From: Thermoplasmata archaeon
GTDB taxonomy: Archaea; Thermoplasmatota; Thermoplasmata; Thermoplasmatales; Thermoplasmataceae
DNA: 17,428 nt
Direction of reading: 5' to 3'
Assembly (NCBI GenBank): GCA_021835185.1
Contig: JAKBQO010000014.1
Coordinates: forward strand, 1-17,428
In this document: one piece after another, positions 1-7,387 of the stretch
How positions within the stretch are numbered: the stretch's first letter is position 1
How the letters are laid out: each line of letters starts with the position of its first letter
Made by a program: the position numbers and the translations under genes
Notes under the pieces: model-generated
Databases searched by the model: none
The model's input: only the letters and a program-made list of their open reading frames with translations
What the model was told of the DNA's origin: nothing

Positions 1-1173
1 TCCGGGACTTACGGAAAACACAGGTACAACGTTCAATCCGTGATTCTGTACGGTAATGTTTACCGTAACGTTCCCTGTATTGTTTTGCTGCATGACATAA
101 CAGGAATTCGGAATTGCAACATTACTGTTACCAGTGCTATGAAATGGCAGTGGTACAAACCCCAGAAGGAGTATGATTATTATTATCAGAGCCCATGATG
201 CTTTCATGGAAATTTTGGGCTTAAAAAACGTATTCATTGGAAGCGGCCCTCTAATTCCCAGCAGCAGAGAGAGAACAACAAGGATCAGTATATAGGGATA
301 AATTATACTGGCAATTAGGAGTATAACTATTCCGGCATATGATGCGTATTTAAAAGATTTCCCCATAATTCCAGAAAAAACTAACCCGCCATCCATAAAT
401 CCAATAGGCAATGCATTTATTGCAGTTGTTATAAGCCCGACATAGCCGGCAAGTTCAAGGGGATCTGGTATGATTAATGCCGGGAAGAAATGTTCCAGAA
501 CAACAGGAAAAACTAGAGGAAAATTGAGAATTGAAATGGGAGAATGTATAGATGCGTTGTACTGGGTAAATGGCATTGTAGCAGCACCGACAACTATAAG
601 AAAAATTGATGCAAAGAATCCAAATAACAGTGAAAATGAACCAGCCTCTATCATGGATCTTGAGTCCCTAAATTGATTTTTATTTGAATTTATTGTCCCT
701 AAAGTCCCTATTCCAGGAGAGGGAATAAAAATAGGAAATTTATATTTTATATGGTTTTTTCTCAATGCCAGATATTTTCCGCCTTCCCTGGATAATAAAA
801 CGAATATGACAGGCAGGGCATAAAATATGGAACCGTAAATAATATTTCTGTATATGGAAACGGATGAATAATAAGCTGAATAATAAATAAATCCTGAATA
901 AACCAGAGTGGCTATGGAAATAAATAGCATCATTGCTTTGAGCCCATTTCTATCCCTGCCTATGTTCCTGTTGTTAATCACGATAATCTGATTGTCCGGA
1001 AAATCATTTGTAAATGCCGTTGTCCCTATTTTATCGAGTTCTTCAAGGAGATATGTGAATGACTTTTCACTTCCCCTGGTCCGGATATGGAATATCATAG
1101 AGTATTTAGTATTCTCTACATCTGACACATTGTAATATTTTTTTACTATGCTATCAATAATATAGGAATCCAT
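1..1173 (-). CDS. Site-2 protease (M50)-fold membrane protein, probable pseudoprotease; 3' end outside window
   Basis: An open frame of 391 codons runs without a stop from ATG 1173 to the window edge, so the C-terminus is missing. Residues 1-70 form a soluble N-terminal domain. Hydrophobic segments follow at about 78-98, 112-128, 174-196, 215-235, 239-257, 277-305 and 325-340, then a Thr/Asn/Val-rich stretch (350-391) that looks like an extracytoplasmic beta domain. The M50 fold is suggested by N253-A-L-P-I-G-F-M-D261-G-G, which matches the NxxPxxxxDGG motif of site-2 proteases, and by the PIFIPSPGIGTLG segment (147-159) resembling plant EGY and archaeal S2P proteins. The position expected to carry HExxH(Y) reads R129-E-G-G-K133-Y, so both histidine zinc ligands are replaced. 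I infer a membrane protein without protease activity, perhaps a regulatory pseudoprotease. The start is coupled to alaS: the alaS TGA and this ATG share one base (TGATG, 1175-1171). Confidence 0.75.
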   Translation of the reverse strand, partial: MDSYIIDSIVKKYYNVSDVENTKYSMIFHIRTRGSEKSFTYLLEELDKIGTTAFTNDFPDNQIIVINNRNIGRDRNGLKAMMLFISIATLVYSGFIYYSAYYSSVSIYRNIIYGSIFYALPVIFVLLSREGGKYLALRKNHIKYKFPIFIPSPGIGTLGTINSNKNQFRDSRSMIEAGSFSLLFGFFASIFLIVVGAATMPFTQYNASIHSPISILNFPLVFPVVLEHFFPALIIPDPLELAGYVGLITTAINALPIGFMDGGLVFSGIMGKSFKYASYAGIVILLIASIIYPYILILVVLSLLLGIRGPLPMNTFFKPKISMKASWALIIIIILLLGFVPLPFHSTGNSNVAIPNSCYVMQQNNTGNVTVNITVQNHGLNVVPVFSVSPG

Positions 1174-3848
1174 CATATATTACCATATTCTAAAATCTCC
1201 CTTATTAACTTTTCACTTATTCCCGGAATGCAGGTTGCAGTATACAATTTTTTGTTCCTTATCTTTTCCTCAACCTTAATGCCTTCTTTTAACAATCCCG
1301 ATACAAGCATATCTACGTATGAGTCAATTCCTATGCCAGTCATTTCTGTACCGCCGTTAATTACTATGGCCTTTGTGTTTTGCCTGAAAATAGCCTGAAT
1401 AAGAAGATTCATATCTTCCCTGTCAAAATTTGTTGTGTAGATTGCAATATTTCCTATCTTAGTTGAATTACCCATAATTACAGATTCAATTTTTTCCTTT
1501 CTGTAGCGGTCAATCAGTTTCTTGTTTTCCAGGTCTTCCCGGAAAATTTCCAGAGAACGGCTGTACACATCCTTTATGTCTACTTTCATAAATTCCTGCT
1601 CCATCACCACAGTATCATAAATCGTCTGTACATACCGCATGGCGGCCGGGCCCGCTGAAAATATAATCCTCTGAATACCTTCCTGTACAGTTTCTGTCCT
1701 GATAATTTTTATAAAGCCTATGGGTCCAGTGCTATCCAGATGAGTACCCCCGCAACCCTCTGAATCGATGCCATCTATGGTAACAACCCTGATTTTTGAT
1801 GAAACTGGAACACCGCCCTCAAAGAGCCGGAACCCATATTTTTCAATTGCCGGATTCCAGCTTACATTTACCACCGTAATTTTTCTGTCCTGCTCTATTG
1901 CCTCGAGGCACATATTTTCTATATTTTTTATATCTTCCAGAGTTATTTTCCTGTAATGTGTAATATCTATCCTTGATTCGTCTACATCCTTCCTTACACC
2001 GTTCTGCCACACATGGTCCCCGAAATATTTTCTCATTATCCCAAGTAAAAGATGGGTTGCTGAGTGGTGTATCATGAGCTGTTTCCTTCTTGTATAGTCA
2101 ATATAACCCTTAACCCTGGATTTGTCTCCTATGTTTCCATCGAGGAAATGCACTATGGCATCATTGTATTTCTGCACATCAAGAACGTTGATTCTTTTTC
2201 CATTGGCTATAAAGTATCCAAGATCACATGGCTGTCCACCACCTTCAGGATAAAAAGCGGTCTGATTCGGGATTATTAGCTTCTCGCCGGAATAAAGTAC
2301 TATGCCTGTAAATTCACTTATTTTTGTGTTATCATAATATAAGGGACGTGTATGAACAGGTGGATACTCTACAGTTTCTTTATTCTTTATGTGCTTGGTT
2401 TCATGCCTGGATATAACTATCTCCTGGAAATTATCTGGAAGTTCAAGGTTCTTCCCGGTAACTTTCATGAATGATTCTTTAATTAAATCCTCATTTAGCC
2501 CCTCCGAGTCATAGAGCGTAATAGCGTCCTTAAGTTCTAGCTTACCTGAATGTATGTACTTCTTCAAACGGTTAACGGCCGTTTTATTTATTTCATTATA
2601 TTTTTCTGTCTCTATTTCGATAATGTTTTTTATGAAATTCCGGTCATAGTTAGAAATAATGCTTGAAAAAATATTGTGCTGGAAGTCCATAAGATCCATG
2701 AAATCCTTTGAAAATCCTATCTCATCCATAAATTTCAGCGACCTTCTTATGAGGGTTCTTGCCAGATAGCCAACCTTAACATTGGAGGGTATCACATAGT
2801 CAGAAAACATTAAAAGCAGTGTTTTTGTGTGATCTGCAAGTGAATACATGCTTCTAATGCGTTTCAGGGTGCCTACAAATTCATTATTAAGGTTGATTTG
2901 TTTTTCCTTCAGGTATGGATCAACCTGCATTAAGAGTTTTGATTCACTATATGGCTCTATCTCAGCCGACAGTTCTGATAATTTTTGCATAATCTCCGGT
3001 TCTATATACCCCACTGATGCATTTTTCCTTATGTATTCTATTGTATCTCCGAATATTGAGTTATAAACTGTGGGCGTCCCAGTGGAAAGCCACACAAGCC
3101 TTTCCAGGCCATATCCAGTATCCACAATTTTTAGGGGCATTTGGGAATATTTTGTTCCCTCTATTTCTATATCACCTTCCGGATCTTCTTTCATATCCAT
3201 AAACACCAGTGTAGCCACTTCAAGACCCCTGACAAAGACTTCTACTGCATTTCCTGCATTACCGCCGCCAAACCACGGTTTTTCTTTGTAAGTTATTTCA
3301 TTTCCCTTAACACGGAGTTTTTCTGTGAGGAACCTGTATGAGTATTCTATTGTCTCATTTTTCCAGTAAATATATTTATTTTCATAATTAAATGCATCAT
3401 GGCACAGCATCTCAAATGATGTCAGATGACGGCCTGTCTTTCCAACCAGATCAAGGTCCAGCATTCTTATGCTTGGCTGGGACATTGCAAGGGGATTTCC
3501 CGGAGGAGGCACAAGCCCGGAGGTAACCTGCGGCTGGAAATCGTATATGGAAGCGTTAACAAGGAGAACATCATCACGCCATCTGGGTACCACCGGATAT
3601 GGATCTATTATAGAATGGCCTAGTTCATCCTTCCTGAAAAAGGAAAGGAACTCATCACGCATCTCATCCAGGCTATAGGGCCTGTATACAGGAGAGTTGC
3701 CTATAAATGAATAACTTTCACAGGCAGGGTCTCCACATGTCTTTTTCCTGGGGTTTTCAGTCCAGAAGAAGGATGAGCATACAGTGCATTGCTTCCGTAT
3801 AAAACTGTTATCCCTAAAGAAATCTATATCAAACTCATTTTGTGCCAT
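1173..3848 (-). CDS. alaS: Alanyl-tRNA synthetase (archaeal type)
   Basis: This 891-residue protein charges tRNA-Ala with alanine in the cytosol. Residues 15-50 carry the Cys cluster seen in archaeal AlaRS (C21, C24, C38, C43). Class II catalytic motifs are visible around 124-153 (QPSIRMLDLDLVGKTGRH, then FEMLCHDAFN) and 244-268 (GYGLERLVW, then YNSIFGD). The editing domain that clears Ser- and Gly-tRNA-Ala has its metal-binding pairs H595-SAT-H599 and C699-GGT-H703 intact. A C-terminal domain with Gly-rich segments ends at 891. Length and domain order are as expected for archaea. The mRNA appears nearly leaderless: a TATA-like box lies at 3873-3882 and no Shine-Dalgarno sequence precedes ATG 3848. 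The downstream M50-fold gene overlaps the stop codon by one base, so the two are probably co-transcribed. Confidence 0.97.
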   Translation of the reverse strand: MAQNEFDIDFFRDNSFIRKQCTVCSSFFWTENPRKKTCGDPACESYSFIGNSPVYRPYSLDEMRDEFLSFFRKDELGHSIIDPYPVVPRWRDDVLLVNASIYDFQPQVTSGLVPPPGNPLAMSQPSIRMLDLDLVGKTGRHLTSFEMLCHDAFNYENKYIYWKNETIEYSYRFLTEKLRVKGNEITYKEKPWFGGGNAGNAVEVFVRGLEVATLVFMDMKEDPEGDIEIEGTKYSQMPLKIVDTGYGLERLVWLSTGTPTVYNSIFGDTIEYIRKNASVGYIEPEIMQKLSELSAEIEPYSESKLLMQVDPYLKEKQINLNNEFVGTLKRIRSMYSLADHTKTLLLMFSDYVIPSNVKVGYLARTLIRRSLKFMDEIGFSKDFMDLMDFQHNIFSSIISNYDRNFIKNIIEIETEKYNEINKTAVNRLKKYIHSGKLELKDAITLYDSEGLNEDLIKESFMKVTGKNLELPDNFQEIVISRHETKHIKNKETVEYPPVHTRPLYYDNTKISEFTGIVLYSGEKLIIPNQTAFYPEGGGQPCDLGYFIANGKRINVLDVQKYNDAIVHFLDGNIGDKSRVKGYIDYTRRKQLMIHHSATHLLLGIMRKYFGDHVWQNGVRKDVDESRIDITHYRKITLEDIKNIENMCLEAIEQDRKITVVNVSWNPAIEKYGFRLFEGGVPVSSKIRVVTIDGIDSEGCGGTHLDSTGPIGFIKIIRTETVQEGIQRIIFSAGPAAMRYVQTIYDTVVMEQEFMKVDIKDVYSRSLEIFREDLENKKLIDRYRKEKIESVIMGNSTKIGNIAIYTTNFDREDMNLLIQAIFRQNTKAIVINGGTEMTGIGIDSYVDMLVSGLLKEGIKVEEKIRNKKLYTATCIPGISEKLIREILEYGNI

Positions 3849-3872
3849 TTTACATACAATGCATCTGCATAG

Positions 3873-3882
3873 ATAAATATAA
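3873..3882 (-). promoter_or_regulatory. TATA-like box of alaS
   Basis: On the minus strand TTATATTTAT is centred about 29 bp upstream of the alaS ATG. With the usual archaeal spacing of about 25 bp this places transcription start within a few bases of the start codon. It shares a 111-bp divergent region (3849-3959) with the dCMP deaminase promoter. Confidence 0.5.
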
Positions 3883-3929
3883 TTGTCATGTATTATATAT
3901 AGAGGCTGTAATGTGAAGCGATAAACAAT

Positions 3930-3939
3930 ATTTATATCC
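3930..3939 (+). promoter_or_regulatory. TATA box of the dCMP deaminase gene
   Basis: ATTTATATCC is centred about 26 bp before ATG 3960. This supports a leaderless mRNA beginning at that ATG and argues against the in-frame ATG 18 bp further upstream (3942), which lies too close to the box. Confidence 0.5.
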
Positions 3940-3959
3940 TTATGTTTAATTTATATTTT

Positions 3960-4478
3960 ATGGAAGAAAGGCTAAAAAGGCCATCATGGGACGAGTACTT
4001 CATGCGTATGGCGTATCTTGCAGCATCACGTTCCAACTGTACTAGAAGAAAGGTGGGGGCAGTTATTGTTAGGGATAATAATGTGCTTGCCACTGGTTAT
4101 AATGGACCCCCGTCTCACACAGTAAACTGCGATATCGTAGGATGCATAAGGGATGAGTTAAACGTCCCGTCAGGAGAAAGGCATGAACTGTGCAGGGGTT
4201 TGCATGCTGAACAGAATGCGATCATACAGGCAGCAGTTAATGGATCATCAATAAAGGGATCAAAAATATATATCACAACCCACCCCTGTGTTGTATGCTC
4301 CAAAATGATAATGAATTCAGATATAGAGGAGATAATATTTGCAGAGGGATACCCAGATGACCTGGCAGAATTAATGTTGCTAGAAAGCAATATAAAGATA
4401 CGGAAGTTCAACCTCACCGACGGGGAAGTAGAATCCATAATAGGAATATATTACACCCATAAAACAGGGGAAGATTAG
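3960..4478 (+). CDS. dCMP deaminase (ComE/deoxycytidylate deaminase family)
   Basis: This is a zinc-dependent cytidine-type deaminase, predicted to convert dCMP to dUMP for thymidylate synthesis. From ATG 3960 it has 172 residues. The catalytic H82-A-E84 motif (LHAEQNAI) supplies one zinc ligand and the proton-shuttling glutamate, and THPC110-VVC113 supplies the other two ligands. An insert at about 55-80 rich in Cys and His (C57, C62, H75, C78) lies just before the HAE motif, as in dCMP deaminases with a second structural zinc site. The start at 3960 is preferred over 3942 because the TATA box at 3930-3939 puts transcription start at 3960. The gene is divergent from alaS and followed by T-rich tracts. 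The deoxycytidylate substrate is inferred from family resemblance; a related nucleotide deaminase is possible. Confidence 0.88.
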   Translation: MEERLKRPSWDEYFMRMAYLAASRSNCTRRKVGAVIVRDNNVLATGYNGPPSHTVNCDIVGCIRDELNVPSGERHELCRGLHAEQNAIIQAAVNGSSIKGSKIYITTHPCVVCSKMIMNSDIEEIIFAEGYPDDLAELMLLESNIKIRKFNLTDGEVESIIGIYYTHKTGED

Positions 4479-4534
4479 AGCAACAAAAATTATTCAACAC
4501 AGGCTTACTCATTTAATGTATTACAAATTTAATT

Positions 4535-4558
4535 GCTTTTTATTTTGAAAATTTTTAT
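4535..4558 (+). terminator. T-rich tracts after the dCMP deaminase gene
   Basis: Two T-rich runs (4537-4546 and 4552-4557) lie about 60-80 bp after the stop codon, with no strong hairpin. Oligo-T tracts are the usual archaeal RNA polymerase termination signal, but this AT-rich region makes the call weak. Confidence 0.35.
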
Positions 4559-4614
4559 TGGCCTGTTACATAATTATTTACAATTTTTATATTAAATAAA
4601 AGATAAAATAAATA

Positions 4615-4624
4615 TTTATATATA
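4615..4624 (+). promoter_or_regulatory. TATA box of the hsp20-regulator operon
   Basis: TTTATATATA preceded by an A-rich stretch is a strong archaeal TATA box. Transcription start is predicted near 4645, inside the palindrome at 4640-4662, leaving a leader of about 30 nt that contains a Shine-Dalgarno sequence. Confidence 0.6.
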
Positions 4625-4639
4625 AGTTAGCAATGTATA

Positions 4640-4662
4640 GTTAACAACTAAAGGTTGTTAAC
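4640..4662 (+). promoter_or_regulatory. Operator-like perfect palindrome (9-5-9 bp)
   Basis: GTTAACAAC (4640-4648) and GTTGTTAAC (4654-4662) are exact inverted repeats separated by TAAAG. The dyad covers the predicted transcription start of hsp20, so a bound protein would block initiation. The layout, two half sites with AAC before and GTT after a 5-bp spacer, resembles the CTAAC-N5-GTTAG site I recall for the HSR1 heat-shock regulator of Archaeoglobus fulgidus. The likely ligand is the winged-helix protein encoded at 5244-5825. Confidence 0.65.
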
Positions 4663-4663
4663 T

Positions 4664-4671
4664 AAGGTGAT
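4664..4671 (+). promoter_or_regulatory. Shine-Dalgarno sequence fixing the hsp20 start
   Basis: AAGGTGAT contains the 16S-complementary AGGTGAT and ends 4 bases before ATG 4676. It selects that ATG over the in-frame TTG at 4655, which lies inside the palindrome. Confidence 0.7.
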
Positions 4672-4675
4672 AATA

Positions 4676-5215
4676 ATGAATGGAAGAAGAGATGATGACT
4701 GGGACGATATATTTAACGACATGTATGACGAGTTTGGGCTTGATATGAGAAAGATAAACAAGGAGATGGCCAGATTTTGGGAATCAATAATGAAAGGCGA
4801 CATGAACAGCAAGATCGTGGGTCCCTATGTGTATGGATTCAGCTATAAAATCGGCCCGGATGGAAAGCCAGTATTCCAGGAATTCGGCAACGTTCCAAGA
4901 ACTGGAATAGGTACCAGGAAGGACACGCAGGAAGGGTTCAGGGAACCACTCGCCGACATCAATGAGGACAATGAAAATGTCTATATAACATACGAACTGC
5001 CAGGAGTTGAAAAAAATGACATAAATCTGGTTGTAAATGAAAACAACATAGAACTTAAGGTGGACAAGGGAGCAAGAAAATACTATAAGAACATAGAATT
5101 CAACACAGGCGTGGATATAGACTCTGTCATAGCGAAATTCACCAATGGAATACTGGATATAACAATTAAAAAATTGAACAGCAAAAATGGTGGCAGGGCT
5201 GTGAAGATAGATTAA
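4676..5215 (+). CDS. hsp20: Small heat-shock protein (Hsp20/alpha-crystallin family)
   Basis: The protein is predicted to be an ATP-independent holdase that binds unfolding proteins in the cytosol. From ATG 4676 it has 179 residues. Residues 1-85 are an acidic, variable N-terminal arm (DDDWDDIFNDMYDEFGLDM). Residues 90-168 form the alpha-crystallin domain, with PLADINEDNENVYITYELPG at its start and the conserved F155-T-N-G-I-L motif near its end. The short tail holds V176-K-I178, matching the I/V-x-I motif used for oligomer assembly. The start is set by the Shine-Dalgarno sequence at 4664-4671. The gene lies 28 bp upstream of a winged-helix regulator, probably in one operon under the palindrome at 4640-4662, which suggests heat or stress induction. 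Confidence 0.92.
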   Translation: MNGRRDDDWDDIFNDMYDEFGLDMRKINKEMARFWESIMKGDMNSKIVGPYVYGFSYKIGPDGKPVFQEFGNVPRTGIGTRKDTQEGFREPLADINEDNENVYITYELPGVEKNDINLVVNENNIELKVDKGARKYYKNIEFNTGVDIDSVIAKFTNGILDITIKKLNSKNGGRAVKID

Positions 5216-5243
5216 ATATATTTCTTAATTTTTGGGTGTTTTT

Positions 5244-5825
5244 ATGGATGAAGATTTATGGTCTATTTTGATTGCGCTGGAAAACAATACCAGGCGAGAA
5301 ATGTTAAAAACACTCGCAAATTATGATTCGTATGGCCTTGAACTGAGCAAGATGATAGGAGTGTCCCAGCAGGCCATCAATAAACAGTTGGAAATTCTTG
5401 AAAAACTTGGATTAATATCTACAAATGGCAGCATGCCGTCAACTATGGGTCCACCCAGAAAAGTATACAGGTCCATGGGGTTTTCTACTATAACTATAGA
5501 CTATTCCAGAAATTTCATGAGTATCAAAAAAATGGATATTGAATATGACAATGATAATGTTGAGGGAAACAATTCAGACCTGGTGCACGAACTTGATGTT
5601 TTGAACCATGAGATCAATGAAATAGACAGAAAAAGAAATTTAATGACTGCTAAAAAGGATATGATAATAGGAAAATTAAAGGAAAAAGCATCCGGATATG
5701 ATAATTTTTACAGGAAAATTATATATGAGTACCTTGAAACCATGGATAGTTCAATAGTATCCCAAAACACAGGCGTTCCTGCAGAGATGGTCGAAAGGAT
5801 AATAAATGATTTTTTGTCTGAATGA
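5244..5825 (+). CDS. Winged-helix (ArsR-like) regulator, probable heat-shock repressor
   Basis: This 193-residue protein has an N-terminal winged helix-turn-helix (about 5-78). The likely recognition helix is SQQAINKQLEILEKLG (41-56), and a basic wing (PRKVYRS, 71-77) follows. Residues 112-150 are heptad-like and charged, consistent with a coiled coil for dimerisation. Residues 156-193 (RKIIYEYLETMD, then GVPAEMVERIINDFL) look like a second helical, possibly HTH-like, module. Start ATG 5244 is preceded by GGGTG with 5-nt spacing; the upstream TTG at 5232 is in frame but less likely. The gene sits 28 bp after hsp20. Size, architecture and neighbourhood resemble archaeal heat-shock repressors such as Phr of Pyrococcus and HSR1 of Archaeoglobus. 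I infer autoregulation through the palindrome at 4640-4662. Its signal is unknown. Confidence 0.8.
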   Translation: MDEDLWSILIALENNTRREMLKTLANYDSYGLELSKMIGVSQQAINKQLEILEKLGLISTNGSMPSTMGPPRKVYRSMGFSTITIDYSRNFMSIKKMDIEYDNDNVEGNNSDLVHELDVLNHEINEIDRKRNLMTAKKDMIIGKLKEKASGYDNFYRKIIYEYLETMDSSIVSQNTGVPAEMVERIINDFLSE

Positions 5826-5875
5826 AAAAATATCTTTCTTAAATATTTGCACATAACTGTGGAAGCATTCTCCTC

Positions 5876-5910
5876 ACACCAGTATAGGGTGTTTTCCCAT
5901 AATGGGTGTT
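5876..5910 (+). promoter_or_regulatory. Cluster of short inverted and direct repeats upstream of the osmC-like gene
   Basis: ACACC (5876-5880) is inverted as GGTGT (5888-5892). CCCAT-a-ATGGG (5896-5906) is a perfect small palindrome. GGGTGTT occurs twice (5887-5893 and 5904-5910), 17 bp apart. The cluster ends immediately before the TATA box, where an activator or a repressor could act. No known motif is recognised. Confidence 0.35.
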
Positions 5911-5915
5911 AAAAG

Positions 5916-5925
5916 TTATATATAT
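5916..5925 (+). promoter_or_regulatory. TATA box of the osmC-like gene
   Basis: TTATATATAT is centred about 23 bp before ATG 5943. No Shine-Dalgarno sequence is present, so the mRNA is probably leaderless. Confidence 0.5.
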
Positions 5926-5942
5926 TTTAAATATACATAGAT

Positions 5943-6359
5943 ATGAAGGTATCATTTAAATTTGATAAGGATGTTGGATTTGTATCGGATGACGGCAAAA
6001 AAGAGATAAAATTCAAGAATTCTATAGTTGGCAATGACCAGTACCATTCACCAACTGAAATGTTGCTACTGGCCATGGGTGGATGCAGCAGTGATGATGT
6101 GTTAAATATTCTAAAAAAAATGAGAAAAGAAATAAGAAGCTACAGGTGTGAAGTTTCCGGTGAGAAGAGAGATACAGATCCCAAGATGTTAAAATACGGA
6201 GAAATACACTACATATTTGAGGGTGATGTGGACCCTGAATCGGTAAAAAAGGCTATTGACCTGTCACTGGAGAAATATTGCTCTGTATCACTGACTGTGA
6301 AAAACGCAGGCATTCCGGTTTCCTCCTATTATACAATAAATGGAAAGGATTATCGTTAA
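5943..6359 (+). CDS. OsmC/Ohr-family protein
   Basis: The 138-residue product has the OsmC fold signature. SPTEMLLLAMGGC48 leads into the long central helix, and a second conserved cysteine lies in SLEKYC113SVS. In characterised members these two cysteines form the thiol peroxidase site that reduces organic hydroperoxides, with a nearby Glu (here E39) taking part. The compact form without an N-terminal extension resembles the YhfA-like branch, whose substrate is less certain. The gene is monocistronic, with its own TATA box at 5916-5925. Its stop codon overlaps the stop of the convergent threonine synthase-like gene by 4 bp. A role in oxidative-stress defence is inferred from the family. Confidence 0.87.
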   Translation: MKVSFKFDKDVGFVSDDGKKEIKFKNSIVGNDQYHSPTEMLLLAMGGCSSDDVLNILKKMRKEIRSYRCEVSGEKRDTDPKMLKYGEIHYIFEGDVDPESVKKAIDLSLEKYCSVSLTVKNAGIPVSSYYTINGKDYR

Positions 6360-7369
6360 TTCTTTAATCCGTTCCCTGTGAGCACCAGCAGCGAAGAACC
6401 TTCAGGACGATATTTTTCATAGGCAGCAAAAACTGTGGCAGAACTGTATTCTGTGTAGAAACCCTTCAGTGCCAGGTCTTTTCTTGCTTTTATTATCTCG
6501 TTTTCAGATACAGGGATGCACATATTTCCATTTTCCATTATACGCACCATGTATTTCATCAGTAGTGGACGCTTCGAAACAAGTGCATCAGCTATGGATG
6601 AAAGGTTATTGTCTGGATTATATTTATTTCCATTTACCAGTGAACACAGAGGTGATATGTTCTCTGGCTGCACTCCCACTATCACGGGTAATTTTGTAAT
6701 TTCACCGGAATTATAAAGATGCATTAATCCGCTGTAAAGTCCGGAAAGCAATGTGCCCGCAGAAATAGGCACAAATATGTTGTCAGGCATCTTCACCTGG
6801 AGAAAAATCTCATAGGCCAGTGTGCGTATCCCATCCCTGAATTCTGGATTTAATATGTGGGAAGCGTAAAATCCTGGAGCATTTTCTGCCTCCTCCTGAA
6901 CATGGTCACGTGACCCGTTTACCTTTATTATGTGTGCTCCATAGCTTTCTATCTGATTCAATTTTTTTGGATTGGCATTAGAAGGAACGTATATACTGGT
7001 TTCAAAGCCAGCCCTGGCCCCGTATGCTGCTATTGATGACCCCGCGTTTCCTGAGGAATCTTCATTTATTTTCCCTATATTGAGCTCTTTCCTTTTTGAA
7101 TACATATAGGATATCAAATTTCTTGCCCCACGGTCCTTATAGGAATATGTGGGGGAGAAATAATCAAGTTTGAATGAAAGATTGTCATTAATCCTTACTA
7201 TTGGAGTTTGAACTTCTCCAAGTGTTACCCAGTCCGATACATAATCAAAATTTTTATCTATATTTTCCGTGAACTTCTTTTCTGGAATAATTTCAAAGGG
7301 TTCGTTGCATTGCCTGCACCTAAGCTCGTGTCCAATTCTAGGATGGCCATTAAGGCATACTGTAATCAT
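6356..7369 (-). CDS. Threonine synthase-like PLP-dependent enzyme with N-terminal zinc ribbon
   Basis: From ATG 7369 the protein has 337 residues, shorter than the roughly 400 usual for archaeal threonine synthase. Residues 5-24 carry a CxxxH...CxxC motif (C5, H9, C18, C21), the small zinc ribbon often found in this family. The PLP lysine is K78 in SYKDRGA. EDSSGNAGSS (103-112) resembles the substrate-binding loop, and LTGNGLKN closes the protein, close to the LTGxGLK end of threonine synthases. The cofactor phosphate loop reads PISAGTLLSG (201-210) instead of the more usual Gly-rich form. The reaction would be O-phosphohomoserine to threonine, but cysteate synthase or a related beta-replacement or lyase activity cannot be excluded. 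The start at 7369 is chosen because MITVCLNGH starts the family-like ribbon; an in-frame ATG lies 18 bp upstream. Confidence 0.75.
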   Translation of the reverse strand: MITVCLNGHPRIGHELRCRQCNEPFEIIPEKKFTENIDKNFDYVSDWVTLGEVQTPIVRINDNLSFKLDYFSPTYSYKDRGARNLISYMYSKRKELNIGKINEDSSGNAGSSIAAYGARAGFETSIYVPSNANPKKLNQIESYGAHIIKVNGSRDHVQEEAENAPGFYASHILNPEFRDGIRTLAYEIFLQVKMPDNIFVPISAGTLLSGLYSGLMHLYNSGEITKLPVIVGVQPENISPLCSLVNGNKYNPDNNLSSIADALVSKRPLLMKYMVRIMENGNMCIPVSENEIIKARKDLALKGFYTEYSSATVFAAYEKYRPEGSSLLVLTGNGLKN

Positions 7370-7387
7370 AAAATAAGAATACAACAA

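Noticed and set aside
470..676. Plus-strand 68-codon frame
   Set aside because: It lies antisense to the intact M50-fold reading frame, which has a clear start, membrane segments and family motifs; the plus-strand product has no recognisable features.
3942..3959. Upstream ATG adding six residues to the dCMP deaminase
   Set aside because: The TATA box lies only 3 bp before it, so this ATG would be upstream of the predicted transcription start.
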